From Pseudomonas putida (GTDB taxonomy: Bacteria > Pseudomonadota > Gammaproteobacteria > Pseudomonadales > Pseudomonadaceae), in the NCBI RefSeq assembly GCF_003228315.1, contig NZ_CP029693.1, forward strand, positions 3,232,001-3,296,000: a DNA stretch of 64,000 nt. The letters run 5' to 3'. The notes under the pieces are model-generated. The model had not been told where the DNA came from and did not search any database. It saw only the letters and a program-made list of their open reading frames with translations. Below, piece after piece: positions 17,749-26,593 of the stretch. Within the stretch, counting starts at the first letter, position 1; each line of letters opens with the position of its first letter. The translations under genes were made by a program, and so were the position numbers.

Positions 17749-18333
17749 ATGCTGGATTCATTACTCGTTCCCACCGCAATCGTTGCCTTGGCCGAAATCG
17801 GCGACAAGACGCAACTGCTCGCGCTCATTCTCGCTGCCCGTTTCCGTAAACCCTGGCCGATCATCGCCGGCATCGTTGCCGCGACCCTGGCCAACCACGC
17901 GGCAGCCGGTGCGGTAGGTGCCTGGGTCGGCAGCTTCTTCTCGGACACGTTATTGCACTGGATCCTCGCGGCGAGCTTTGCGGCCACCGCACTGTGGACC
18001 CTGGTGCCGGACAAGATGGATGACGACGAAGCCAGCACCGCCCGCAAGTTCGGACCGTTCCTGACGACGCTGATTGCGTTCTTCCTGGCGGAAATCGGTG
18101 ACAAGACCCAGATCGCGACCGTGATGCTCGCGGCGCAGTATCCAGAGTTGTGGCTGGTGATCATCGGCACCACCGCCGGCATGCTGATTGCCAACGTTCC
18201 GGTGGTTCTGGCGGGTAACTTCGCTGCGGACAAATTGCCACTGGCGCTGATTCGCCGGCTGGCGGCTTCGGCGTTCTTCATCCTGGCAATTGTCGCGGTG
18301 TACAAGGCGATGCAGAGCAGTGGGTGGGTTTGA
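17749..18333 (+). CDS. TMEM165/Gdt1 (UPF0016) family manganese exporter
   Basis: 194-residue inner-membrane protein of six to seven helices made of two homologous halves, each with the signature EIGDKTQ (about residues 15-21 and 115-121). The acidic residues of these repeats form the cation site. Bacterial relatives such as MneA of Vibrio export Mn2+. The yybP-ykoY riboswitch directly upstream is strong independent support. ATG 17749 lies just after AGGA at 17735-17738; the longer frame from 17719 would overlap the riboswitch and is rejected. Confidence 0.9.
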   Translation: MLDSLLVPTAIVALAEIGDKTQLLALILAARFRKPWPIIAGIVAATLANHAAAGAVGAWVGSFFSDTLLHWILAASFAATALWTLVPDKMDDDEASTARKFGPFLTTLIAFFLAEIGDKTQIATVMLAAQYPELWLVIIGTTAGMLIANVPVVLAGNFAADKLPLALIRRLAASAFFILAIVAVYKAMQSSGWV

Positions 18334-18363
18334 CGTGACAGGTCAATAGACCGCGTCATCGTT

Positions 18364-18459
18364 CATCGCGAGCAGGCTCGCTCCCACCTATGATCTTCAG
18401 CGAACACAAAATCCGCGAACAATGAAGATCCACTGTGGGAGCGAGCTTGCTCGCGATGG
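18364..18459. repeat. REPIN (inverted REP pair)
   Basis: Two REP units in inverted orientation: ATCGCGAGCAGGCTCGCTCC at about 18365-18384 and its complement-like partner ending at 18459, about 45 bases apart. Each REP is itself an imperfect hairpin. It lies between convergent gene ends. Confidence 0.9.
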
Positions 18460-18481
18460 CGGCATCAGCCGCGCTACAGGA

Positions 18482-19297
18482 CTACTTCTTTGCCTTCTCG
18501 TAAAGCGGCATCACCTTCGGAATCGCCGCCTGCAACGAAGCCGTCCGGCTACTGGAAGACGGGTGAGTGCTCATGAACTCCGGTGGCGCGCCTTCGCTGG
18601 CCTTGCTCATCTTGCCCCACAGACTGATCGCGGCGTTCGGGTTGTAGCCGGCGCGTGCGGCCAGTTCGAGCCCAATCAAATCCGCTTCGTTTTCGTTTTC
18701 ACGACTATTGGGCAAGGTCATGCCGTAATTGGCGACCGCATCCGCCAATGCCAGGCTGTCCTGGCCGAGGCCCAACAATGCGCCGGCGCCCTGCTTGGCC
18801 ATTTCGATCCCGTAAGCCTTGGACATCGCTTCACGACCGTGCTCGCGCAAGGCGTGGGCGATTTCATGCCCCATGACCGCGGCGATTTCATCGTCGGTCA
18901 GTTGCAGCTTGTCGATCAGCCCGGTGTAGAAAATGATCTTGCCGCCAGGCCCGCAGTTGGCATTGAGCTCGTCGCTCTTGATCAGATTGACTTCCCACTT
19001 CCACTGGGCCGCATCAGGACGGAATGTCGGCGCCTGGGCAATCAGCCGATCGGCAATCGCCTGGACCCGCTTGGCATCGCTGCTGGTCTTGTCCAGCACG
19101 CCCTGATTGGTCGCCTCGCCCACCGTCTTTTGATAGGACTGGGCGTACATCTGGTTGACCTCCTGCTCAGACAACATGCTGAACATGTACTGCTTGCGCT
19201 CCACGCCGACGGCGCCAGCGCTGGTGGTATTGACCGACTGGCATCCGCCGAGCAGCAGACTGGCGCTCAGGCCACACAACACCAATGTCTTGTTCAT
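18482..19297 (-). CDS. M48 family metalloprotease lipoprotein
   Basis: 271-residue outer-membrane-type lipoprotein with a lipobox (LLLGGC) after a short signal peptide. The zinc protease motif HEIAHALREH lies near residue 145 and the third ligand glutamate in ENEADLIG about 60 residues later. It resembles LoiP/YcaL-type periplasmic proteases that degrade misassembled outer-membrane proteins. A TTG precedes the ATG at 19297; the ATG is used. It stands alone between the REPIN and the chemoreceptor. Confidence 0.9.
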   Translation of the reverse strand: MNKTLVLCGLSASLLLGGCQSVNTTSAGAVGVERKQYMFSMLSEQEVNQMYAQSYQKTVGEATNQGVLDKTSSDAKRVQAIADRLIAQAPTFRPDAAQWKWEVNLIKSDELNANCGPGGKIIFYTGLIDKLQLTDDEIAAVMGHEIAHALREHGREAMSKAYGIEMAKQGAGALLGLGQDSLALADAVANYGMTLPNSRENENEADLIGLELAARAGYNPNAAISLWGKMSKASEGAPPEFMSTHPSSSSRTASLQAAIPKVMPLYEKAKK

Positions 19298-19519
19298 CAA
19301 TTAACTCCCTGAAAAACCTGACCGTTATCCTAGGCGTGTAAATGTATCGACGCCAGATACAACCTGACTTACATCGCAGCTAAGACGCAGAATTCGGACA
19401 AAGCTCTCGCCAGCGCAGTAAAAAACTCACAAACCCGGCAAACCCGTGTCGTTTACGAACCGCGACGATCCATTTGCGACATCCACCCTGCAAAAAGCAA
19501 TGATTTCGACTTGGGCCGC

Positions 19520-19547
19520 TCATGCCCTTCGAATCCCCTGCCGATAT
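19520..19547 (+). promoter_or_regulatory. Putative FliA (sigma-28) promoter of the chemoreceptor
   Basis: TCATG (19520-19524), 15 bases, then GCCGATAT (19540-19547). The usual motility-class pattern in Pseudomonas is TCAAG-N15-GCCGATA, so only one -35 base differs. It sits 36 bases ahead of the start codon. Confidence 0.6.
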
Positions 19548-19582
19548 TGCTCCGCAGATGACCTATTGCGTGCGGAGCACCC

Positions 19583-21724
19583 ATGAAATTCAAGTCGATC
19601 CAGTTTTCCGTGGCAGCCCTGGCGGGCGCCATCGTTCTCAGTGTGGTGGCAGCGCTGGTGGTCTACGCGCTGTTTTCCGGTGCCCGGACGCAAGACATGG
19701 TCCAGGAGCGGACCCAGGCTCAATTCGAGCAGGTCATCGAACAGCGCCTGACCTCCCTGGCACAGACCCAGGTCAGCCAGATCCAGCGTGAACTCGAAGC
19801 GCCACTGCTGATCGCCGGCGGCCTGGTGCGTGTGAACACCCTGATCGGTACCAAGGGTGCCGACGGCCAGCCGGCGCTGACCTTGAGCCGCGAGCAGTTG
19901 ATCGGCCTGATCAAGGAAAACGTCGCCAAAAACCCGAAAATCCTCGGCACCTACATCGGCTGGGAAAAAGACGCGCTGGACCACAACGACGCCGCCTACA
20001 TCGGCACCCAAGTGGTCGGCATCGACGCCAAGGACGGACGCTTCCTGCCCTGGTGGTTCCGCAACGCGGATGGCAGCCTGGGCCAGGACAAACTGGTGGA
20101 CGTGGATGACCAGAAAACCCTGTCCACCGGGGTGCGCGCCAGCGAGTACTACCTGTGCTCCAAGGAAACCAAAAAATCCTGCGTGATCGATCCGGCGCCC
20201 TACAAGGTCGGCGACAAGATCGTCATGCTTGCCTCCTTCATCGAACCGATCATGCTCAACGGCGCTTTCCAGGGCATTGTCGGCGCCGACCTGTCGGTGA
20301 ACTTCATCCAGGAAATGCTCCTGGGTGCCAACCAGAAACTCTACGGTGGCGCCGGCGAAATGGCCCTGATCGGCGGTAACGGCCGGATCGTTGCCTACAC
20401 CAAGGATCCGAGCAAGTTCGGCGAGAAAGTCAGCGACATCCTCGACAGCCAGCAGATTGCCAACATGGCCAATCTCAAGCGCGGCGAAGTCACCTACACC
20501 GTCGACAAGGCCCAGGGCCGCATCGAGTTGTACCTGCCCTTCGGTATCGGCCAGACCGATGCCCGCTGGACCATGATGCTGCAATTGCCGCTGAACGCGG
20601 TGATGGCCGACTTGCAAAAGCTGCAGGCTGATCTGAACACCCAGCGCAAATCCGACACCTTCGGCATGGCCATGGTCGGCCTGCTGATCGCCGGCCTCGG
20701 CTTGCTGGTGATCTGGCTGGTCGGCCACGGCATTGCCCGCCCGCTGAAGCAGATGGTCGCCATGCTCGACGACATCGCTCAAGGCGAAGGCGACCTGACC
20801 CGCCGCCTGAGCAGTGATCGCGCCGACGAACTGGGCTCGATCGCCAAGGGCTTCAACACCTTCCTGGCCAAGCTGCAGGCAATGATCACCCAGGTGGTGA
20901 CGTCGGTGCAGAGTGTCAGCGACTCATCCGAACACACCGCCGATATCGCCATCCGCACCAACACCGGCGTGCACAAGCAAATGGCCGAGATCGACCAGGT
21001 GGCCACCGCCGTGCAGGAAATGACCGCTACCGCCCAGGACGTGGCGCGCAACGCGACGCAGGCCGCGCAAGCCGCCAGCCATGCCGACCAGGCGGCCAGC
21101 CAGGGCAAACAGATTGTCCATGACACGTCCAATTCCATTGGCGCACTGGCGGTGGAAATCGGTCGCGCGGTGGGCGTGGTGCAGACCCTGGCCAAGGACA
21201 GCGAGAACATCAATGCGATCCTCACCGCCATCCGCGGGATTGCCGAACAGACCAACCTGCTGGCGCTGAACGCGGCCATCGAGGCGGCGCGGGCCGGTGA
21301 ACAGGGGCGTGGTTTTGCGGTGGTGGCCGATGAAGTGCGCAACCTGGCGCAGAAGACCCAGGGCGCTACCGAAGAAATCCAGACCATGATTCAGCAGCTG
21401 CAGCAAGGCACGCGGGACGTGGTGCGGGTGATGGAGGACAGCCAGCACCGTACCGATGAAAGCGTGCAGCACGCGGCCAAAGCGGCTGAAGCGCTGGAAA
21501 CCATCACCCAGGCGGTGTCGGTGATCAATGACATGAACACCCAGATCGCCAGTGCCGCCGAGGAACAAAGCGCGGTGGCGGACGACATCAACCGCAACGT
21601 GATCAACATCGGTCAGGTGGCTAATGAAGTGGCGGGTGGCGCGGATGAATCGAGTGCGGCCAGTGCGGACTTGACCAAGCTGGCTGAGCAGCAACGGCGG
21701 TTGATCAATCAGTTCAAGGTTTAA
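19583..21724 (+). CDS. Methyl-accepting chemotaxis protein with double-Cache sensor
   Basis: 713-residue transmembrane chemoreceptor: TM1 at about 8-30, a periplasmic dCache-like domain at about 40-350, TM2 at about 358-380 ([20 protein letters not shown]), HAMP, then a cytoplasmic signalling hairpin with the conserved tip [19 protein letters not shown]. It lacks the C-terminal pentapeptide for CheR/CheB tethering. The sensor region ([33 protein letters not shown]) resembles the polyamine/histamine receptors McpU and TlpQ, but that ligand call is tentative. A sigma-28-like promoter upstream fits control by the flagellar cascade. Confidence 0.88.
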   Translation: MKFKSIQFSVAALAGAIVLSVVAALVVYALFSGARTQDMVQERTQAQFEQVIEQRLTSLAQTQVSQIQRELEAPLLIAGGLVRVNTLIGTKGADGQPALTLSREQLIGLIKENVAKNPKILGTYIGWEKDALDHNDAAYIGTQVVGIDAKDGRFLPWWFRNADGSLGQDKLVDVDDQKTLSTGVRASEYYLCSKETKKSCVIDPAPYKVGDKIVMLASFIEPIMLNGAFQGIVGADLSVNFIQEMLLGANQKLYGGAGEMALIGGNGRIVAYTKDPSKFGEKVSDILDSQQIANMANLKRGEVTYTVDKAQGRIELYLPFGIGQTDARWTMMLQLPLNAVMADLQKLQADLNTQRKSDTFGMAMVGLLIAGLGLLVIWLVGHGIARPLKQMVAMLDDIAQGEGDLTRRLSSDRADELGSIAKGFNTFLAKLQAMITQVVTSVQSVSDSSEHTADIAIRTNTGVHKQMAEIDQVATAVQEMTATAQDVARNATQAAQAASHADQAASQGKQIVHDTSNSIGALAVEIGRAVGVVQTLAKDSENINAILTAIRGIAEQTNLLALNAAIEAARAGEQGRGFAVVADEVRNLAQKTQGATEEIQTMIQQLQQGTRDVVRVMEDSQHRTDESVQHAAKAAEALETITQAVSVINDMNTQIASAAEEQSAVADDINRNVINIGQVANEVAGGADESSAASADLTKLAEQQRRLINQFKV

Positions 21725-21733
21725 TCATCGAGG

Positions 21734-21750
21734 AAGGTCCTGCGGACCTT
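21734..21750 (+). terminator. Short hairpin after the chemoreceptor gene
   Basis: AAGGTCC-TGC-GGACCTT is a perfect seven-base stem ten bases past the stop. There is no T-run, so it is a weak terminator or an RNA 3' end stabiliser. Confidence 0.4.
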
Positions 21751-21841
21751 ATCGCGGGCAAGCCTTGCTCCCACAGGATTGCGTCTGGCCCCCCATTGGG
21801 AATTGCCTCAATCCCGTAGGAGCAAAGCTTGCTCGCGATGG
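21751..21841. repeat. REPIN, divergent variant
   Basis: REP units at 21751-21776 (ATCGCGGGCAAGCCTTGCTC type) and 21816-21840 (inverted, GCTTGCTCGCGATG type). The two arms differ in their central bases, so they are not perfect partners. Lies between two convergent genes. Confidence 0.85.
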
Positions 21842-21860
21842 GGCCGGTACAAACACCCCA

Positions 21861-22484
21861 TTAACCCGGGGTCAAACACTCCGGCCCATTGAGCTTCGGA
21901 TCATTGACCATGTTCGCCAGCACCCGCTCGCGCAATGCGGCGGGCTCACTGGCCAACAGGGCCTGCAAGGTGTGCAACGGCGTTTGCGGATCGAGCCAGG
22001 CCGCCTGCCCCGTCGCATCCAGAATCAACGGCCGACGCTGACTGGCTGCCGGCTGGGTGATCACCGCCGTGCTCAGCCACACCTGCTCCTGCACCGGATA
22101 AGCCTCCCAGATGGCCGCGAAAAACAGCGACGAGCCCTCCCCCGGCGTCAGCCAGTACGGGCGTTTGCGCGTGCCGCCACGCCATTCGTAGAAACCGTTG
22201 GCCGGCAACAGGCAACGGCGCAAGCGCAGGGCTTCGCGAAACATCGGTTGCTCGGCCACGGTTTCGGCCCGGGCGTGGGCCGGGGTGCGCGACATATCGG
22301 TCAGCCACGGTGGTGTAAGCCCCCAGCGCGCACGCGCGAGATTGCGTTGCCCGTTTTCGCCGGCACGCAGGATCAACACCGAATCATTGGGGGAAATGTT
22401 CCACTGGGCCTGCTGATCGGCAGGGAAGCCAGGCAGGGCGGCAAAGGCGGGATTCCAGCGAAACAGGGCATAACGTCCACACAT
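21861..22484 (-). CDS. SRAP domain protein (HMCES/YedK family), divergent active site
   Basis: 207-residue SRAP protein. Family members crosslink through Cys2 to abasic sites in single-stranded DNA and shield them. Met-Cys2 (MCGRYA), an early Asn (WNISP, Asn29) and the glutamate of NGFYEW (Glu100) are present. Compared with E. coli YedK, the Asn of the NAR-ET motif (Asn75) is His70 here (PAHARAET), and the His of the IHDRRPLVL motif (His160) is Ser148 (ASQRRPLIL). So half of the catalytic set is changed. The start is the ATG at 22484, since Cys2 must be exposed after Met removal; the frame is open four codons further. Confidence 0.88.
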   Translation of the reverse strand: MCGRYALFRWNPAFAALPGFPADQQAQWNISPNDSVLILRAGENGQRNLARARWGLTPPWLTDMSRTPAHARAETVAEQPMFREALRLRRCLLPANGFYEWRGGTRKRPYWLTPGEGSSLFFAAIWEAYPVQEQVWLSTAVITQPAASQRRPLILDATGQAAWLDPQTPLHTLQALLASEPAALRERVLANMVNDPKLNGPECLTPG

Positions 22485-22520
22485 GGCGCAGCACAACTCT
22501 TGATCGAACGAACGGCCAGC

Positions 22521-22781
22521 CTAACAGACCAGCGTGCCCGGAAAGCTCTCCGGTTCATCACCGGGGAGCGGCAGCGCGGCATTGTACGCGCTGATCAGCT
22601 CGCGGGCGTATTCGGCCTGATCGTTGTCCACCGCCAGGCCCAGCAGTCCGAAAATCGGCAACTCGCCGCTGGCACCGACCAGGTCGCGTCCCACCAGATG
22701 CGCCTCGATGCCCTCGCTGGCGAGCATGCCTTGCAGCAATTCGCCTTCCATCAGGTTTTCCGGTTCGTAGATTCGCTGCAT
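22521..22781 (-). CDS. DUF2007 small protein
   Basis: 86 residues beginning MQRIYEPENLMEGEL, typical of the DUF2007 ferredoxin-like-fold family of putative signal-transducing proteins, function unknown. It lies eight bases after the CPXCG protein gene on the same strand, so the two form an operon. The ATG at 22781 has AAGG upstream and is preferred over the longer frame. Confidence 0.82.
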   Translation of the reverse strand: MQRIYEPENLMEGELLQGMLASEGIEAHLVGRDLVGASGELPIFGLLGLAVDNDQAEYARELISAYNAALPLPGDEPESFPGTLVC

Positions 22782-22789
22782 ATAAACCT

Positions 22790-22972
22790 TCAATCGTTCT
22801 CGCTGAAGACTTCGAGATGCCATTCATCTTCGTGAACCTGCAACACAAAGGTTATCGGCCGACAGCACACCTGACAGTCTTCAATATAGGTCTGATCCCC
22901 ACCGGACAGGTCCAGCGTGGTTTCGACTTCCTCACCACAATACGGACATTCATAACTTGCAGTCTCCAGCAT
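22790..22972 (-). CDS. CPXCG-motif cysteine-rich zinc-ribbon-like protein
   Basis: 60 residues with two cysteine pairs, CPYCG near the N terminus and CQVCC in the middle, a probable zinc ribbon. Members of this family are small and widespread in proteobacteria, function unknown. First gene of a two-gene unit with the DUF2007 gene. Confidence 0.85.
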   Translation of the reverse strand: MLETASYECPYCGEEVETTLDLSGGDQTYIEDCQVCCRPITFVLQVHEDEWHLEVFSEND

Positions 22973-23114
22973 CGCGGTCTCCCGAGTGACTTGTGCGTAT
23001 AATCGCCGGTCTATTTGCAGGGCTATTTTTGTCTGACTACTTTTTCAGACCGCGCCCTGCCGGTTTTCGATCAGAACCTTTACTTACCCTAGCCGTTTCT
23101 AACAAGAGAGCATG

Positions 23115-24278
23115 ATGGGCGAATTCGATGCCATCCGACCTTACGACGACAGCGAAGTCCCGGCAGTGCTGGCACGACTGCTCGGCGACAAGGCGTTTCT
23201 AGATATCCTCACCCACTTCCGCTTTCCGCGTTTTGCCGGTGCCCTGGGCTGGGCGCTCAAACCTCTTATAGCTCATCGTCTGCGTCGTGAGTTCGCCGGT
23301 ATCACGTCGGTGGCGACCTTGCAGGACAAAGTCGAGCATTACGTCGACCACACCATCGAGCGCGCCACCGACGGGGTGACCTACACCGGTGTCGAGCAGT
23401 TCAAGTCCGGCAGCGCCTATCTGTTCATCGCCAACCACCGCGATATCGTGATGGACCCGGCCTTCGTCAACTACGCCGTGTATCACGCCGGCCTGCCGAC
23501 GCCGCGTATCGCCATCGGCGACAACCTGCTGCAAAAGCCCTTCGTCAGCGACCTGATGCGCCTGAACAAGAGCTTTATCGTGCACCGCTCGATCACCGGC
23601 CGCCGCGAGAAAATGGCGGCTTATCAGTTGCTGTCGGCCTACATCAACCATTCGATCCGCAACGATTGCGCGTCCATCTGGATCGCCCAGGCCGAAGGCC
23701 GTGCCAAGGACGGCGACGACCGCACCGAGTCGGCGATCCTCAAGATGTTCCACATGAGCCGCAAGGACGAGCCGTTCGGCGAGGTCATCCGTTCGCTGAA
23801 CCTGACGCCGGTGTCGATCAGCTATGAATACGACCCGTGCGACCAGGCCAAGGCCCGCGAACTCTACATCCGCGCCACCACCGGCACCTACACCAAGGCG
23901 CCGGGCGAGGACGATGTGAGCATTGCCAAGGGCATCACTGGCTACAAGGGCCGGGTTCACGTGAACTTTGCAGCGCCCATCACTGAGCTGTATGAAGACA
24001 CCAAGCAATTGGCGGTCGAGATGGACAAGCAGATTCTGGGCGGCTATCGCCTGTTCCCGGTGCACTACCTGGCTTATGCACAGTGGAAAGACGCCGACCC
24101 GCAGTTGCAGGTGCCAAACGCCGCCGAACTGTTCGCGACCGACGAATTGGCCAAGGCCCGGGAACAATGGCAGCAACGCCTGGATGCCTGCCCTGAAGAA
24201 CATCGCCCCTACCTGGTGCTGCAATATGCGACGCCGGTGCGCAATCAGTATCGGGTCAAGGCCGGGTTGCCGCTGTAA
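23115..24278 (+). CDS. PlsC-like glycerolipid acyltransferase
   Basis: 387-residue protein of the 1-acylglycerol-3-phosphate acyltransferase superfamily. The acyltransferase core is visible as FIANHRDIVMDPAF, LMRLNKSFIVHR and IWIAQAEGRAKDG. The usual HX4D catalytic motif is spaced HX5D here (NHRDIVMD), which seems to mark this subfamily. No clear membrane helix is present. Two ATGs (23112, 23115) are possible; the second has better spacing from the AGAG ribosome site. It ends at an intrinsic terminator. Substrate unknown. Confidence 0.8.
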   Translation: MGEFDAIRPYDDSEVPAVLARLLGDKAFLDILTHFRFPRFAGALGWALKPLIAHRLRREFAGITSVATLQDKVEHYVDHTIERATDGVTYTGVEQFKSGSAYLFIANHRDIVMDPAFVNYAVYHAGLPTPRIAIGDNLLQKPFVSDLMRLNKSFIVHRSITGRREKMAAYQLLSAYINHSIRNDCASIWIAQAEGRAKDGDDRTESAILKMFHMSRKDEPFGEVIRSLNLTPVSISYEYDPCDQAKARELYIRATTGTYTKAPGEDDVSIAKGITGYKGRVHVNFAAPITELYEDTKQLAVEMDKQILGGYRLFPVHYLAYAQWKDADPQLQVPNAAELFATDELAKAREQWQQRLDACPEEHRPYLVLQYATPVRNQYRVKAGLPL

Positions 24279-24291
24279 CCCCGCATACAAC

Positions 24292-24315
24292 AACGGCGCC
24301 TTCGGGCGCCGTTTT
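24292..24315 (+). terminator. Intrinsic terminator after the acyltransferase
   Basis: Nine-base stem AACGGCGCC (24292-24300) with GGCGCCGTT (24305-24313), TTCG tetraloop, then TTT. Confidence 0.85.
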
Positions 24316-24317
24316 CA

Positions 24318-24596
24318 TTAAACCTGTGTGCTGATCCACGACACCAGCAGCGCCAGCCCCATGCAGGCAAAGCCGAAGACGTAGAAAAAGCGATTCATGC
24401 GCAGGGTCGCCCAGTCCAGCGCAGGTTCTTCACCGGAACCATTCTGGCGCTGCGCCTGGAGACTGGCCATGGCGCGTTGCTCGCGACGACGGGTGGCATG
24501 CAGCAACCATCCGCCCGGGAATGCGAACAGCAAAGCCAGCAGATTGATCAATTTGGCGGGATGGGCGGTAAACAGCGTCATCAAGTGCAGCGACAT
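24318..24596 (-). CDS. Small inner-membrane protein, function unknown
   Basis: 92 residues with two membrane helices, one near residues 12-30 (LINLLALLFAFPGGWLL) and one at the C terminus (FFYVFGFACMGLALLVSWI). The charged middle carries RRREQR. ATG 24596 has GAGG about eight bases upstream and is preferred to the longer frame. Convergent with the acyltransferase. No recognised family. Confidence 0.68.
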   Translation of the reverse strand: MSLHLMTLFTAHPAKLINLLALLFAFPGGWLLHATRRREQRAMASLQAQRQNGSGEEPALDWATLRMNRFFYVFGFACMGLALLVSWISTQV

Positions 24597-24776
24597 CACA
24601 AGCCTCAAGCAAAACAGGTAGGGCAGACGCCGAGCGACGACCGCGGCCGGGATTCTACCGAATGCCTTTGGGCCTGCCCTCTCTTTCCGACAATTAGCTG
24701 ATGATTACCCTGGTTTATCTGCCAGAACGCGGACTCCTTCACTGCTCGGTGCATACGCACCTGCTCAGCAGGCATG

Positions 24777-24812
24777 AAAAAGCCCGGGACCATTGCTGGT
24801 ACCGGGCTTTTT
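24777..24812. terminator. Bidirectional intrinsic terminator after yajG
   Basis: AAAAAGCCCGG (24777-24787) with CCGGGCTTTTT (24802-24812). On the minus strand it ends the yajG transcript. Confidence 0.88.
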
Positions 24813-24828
24813 CGCATCCGGCGAAAGA

Positions 24829-25413
24829 TTATTCGCCGAGAATCTGACCTATCGTCGGATCCTTGAACAGACGGGTCAACGCATCGCTCAGCACGTCACT
24901 GACCAGCTTGGTGTTGGTTTCCTGGTTCGGCGCCATGCCGAAACGCTGGTCCAGGGATGAGCCATAACGGCCGCTGTAACGACGGTTGGCGTTCTGCACG
25001 TCGGAACGGAAGGTCGCGCCGATGGTTGCCTCGGTCACGTACATGCCTTCTTTAGGCGACTGGTACTTCAGTTCGGCCAGAGTGACGGTCAACTGCGGTG
25101 CGTTCATCGCATTGGCGGTCGGGGTGAAACCCAACAGGCGAACGGCGGCTTCGGCCTGGGCCTGCAGCTTTGGCAGGATCTGCGCGCCCTGTACGGTAAT
25201 CGCGCTGGTCTCCGGGTACAGACCGCCACGGGTGCCCAGGGTTGGCGACGGACGTCCGTCCACCACACGCACCACCACTGGCTGACCATGACCTACCGGT
25301 GCCAGTTGCGCCGTCAGTTTCGGTTCCGGGCTCAGTTGTTGCGGACTGTGGGCGCAGCCGACCAGCGTCAAGCTGGTCACAGTGATCAAACCGAACAACA
25401 GGCGTTGCAACAT
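24829..25413 (-). CDS. yajG: YajG family lipoprotein
   Basis: 194-residue lipoprotein: short signal peptide, lipobox LTLVGC near residue 20, then the YajG domain (VVVRVVDGRPSPTLGTR near the start, TNTKLVSDVLSDALTRL near the end). Function unknown; in E. coli yajG sits by ampG, which is not the case here. ATG 25413 is used because the signal peptide starts there; the frame is open eight codons more. Followed by a terminator. Confidence 0.88.
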   Translation of the reverse strand: MLQRLLFGLITVTSLTLVGCAHSPQQLSPEPKLTAQLAPVGHGQPVVVRVVDGRPSPTLGTRGGLYPETSAITVQGAQILPKLQAQAEAAVRLLGFTPTANAMNAPQLTVTLAELKYQSPKEGMYVTEATIGATFRSDVQNANRRYSGRYGSSLDQRFGMAPNQETNTKLVSDVLSDALTRLFKDPTIGQILGE

Positions 25414-25619
25414 GCTCTTCTCTCCATAATCAGGCACAAAAACAGGCCGGCAGTATAGCGGTGCGCCACTGCAGCGAACCAGCGTCGCACGGTGATTACT
25501 GAAATCTCTGACACATCCGCCGGACCGGGGTTCCTGTCACAGATTTTTCACCGGCCTTTCACCGGCGCGTCACGACAGTCTGACAATCTAGGCAGCAATC
25601 AGCCAAAAGGTCATTTGCC

Positions 25620-25853
25620 ATGCGCTTTCTCGTCTCGCTGTTCGCGCCACGCCCATTGCACCGCTGCTTCGCCCTGCTCGATCACAACGGCCATTGCCAG
25701 GCATTCAAGCAATGCAGCCTGCAGCCCATGGGCGACGGATGGGTCGAAATCGAGGAAATCCGCCTCAACTGGCTGCACCAGCCCCTGCCCGCCAGCGCCC
25801 GCATCACCGAGCATCAGTCCCGCCCACGGGTACGACAACTGTTGACCACCTGA
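25620..25853 (+). CDS. Small conserved-looking protein, function unknown
   Basis: 77 residues, MRFLVSLFAPRPLHRCFALLD at the start, no recognised domain. A ribosome site (AAAGG) lies 10-14 bases upstream and GC at third positions is high, so it looks coded. The sequence around DHNGHCQAFKQC and WVEIEEIRLNWL suggests a compact beta-rich domain. Stands alone. Confidence 0.6.
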   Translation: MRFLVSLFAPRPLHRCFALLDHNGHCQAFKQCSLQPMGDGWVEIEEIRLNWLHQPLPASARITEHQSRPRVRQLLTT

Positions 25854-26593
25854 CCAGACGCCTAATAAAAGTCGTTAAACACGCCCATTTCCCTGCATTT
25901 CTTAGATACAATCTCCCCCCGATTATAAGGACGTCTCCTGATCGGGCCTCGCAACACCGTCAATGCTCCGGTATTGGCAATCCGCACCGCCCACAGAGAG
26001 CCGCCCACACAGATCGAGTGAAGCTGGCGCGCTTGCTGTTCCTCTGGCAAAACCACCACTTTGCGCGAATCTGCAGAGCTGTCATTACGCTCGGTCACTG
26101 AGCTGTTTGCCCGATTTGCCCGTCATGTACTCCCTGGCGGCCAACCCTGCGGGCACAGTGCCAGGCTGGGACAGCCCTTTTTGAGGTTCACGTCTTCAAA
26201 AGAGCGTGAAAAAAACGGGTTTTCACAACTTCACAAGAGTGTGGCGAGCAAATGAATAGTTTTGCGTTTGGATATGCACCATTAGCGTCTACAACAGCCC
26301 GACGACACAGGACCGAGTACTCCTCGAATACCGGGGCCTGAAGCCTGTCCGCTACGGATTTGGTTGCACGAACGGATGTATCGACCATAAGTCGAATTGC
26401 CAGTCGCCCGTTGAAATGAGTTCATATGGACTCTGATTAGACCCGGCAGGCAGCGTCCGTCGAAGTTGCAAAAAATTGCGAAGATTCGGACATGGCGATC
26501 CTGCCATGAGTTTGAGGGGCATCACTGACTCGCCCCGGAACACCTGGCAGCCATGCCGTCAATTTGGTGCTGCAGATTTTGGAGACGCGTTAA
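25854..26593. promoter_or_regulatory. Long non-coding region upstream of mqo
   Basis: 740 bases with no convincing gene; the small frames in it have poor codon use. It holds a TACAAT -10-like box (25907-25912), a possible terminator hairpin (26164-26183), a GTGAAAA/TTTTCAC dyad (26206-26226) and a perfect six-base inverted repeat CATGGC-N6-GCCATG (26491-26508) about 85 bases ahead of the mqo start. A region this long before one metabolic gene suggests complex control of mqo and perhaps an independent RNA. Confidence 0.5.
25913..26183 (+). ncRNA. Candidate small RNA upstream of mqo
   Basis: A possible transcript from just after TACAAT (25907-25912) to a hairpin GGCTG-GGA-CAGCC (26164-26176) followed by CTTTTTG. 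It would be about 260 bases. There is no family match I can name, the -35 box is poor, and the terminator stem is only five bases, so this is a weak candidate. Confidence 0.3.

Noticed and set aside
25862-26098. 78-codon minus-strand frame in the mqo upstream region
   Set aside because: No recognised domain, no ribosome site, and codon use unlike neighbours.
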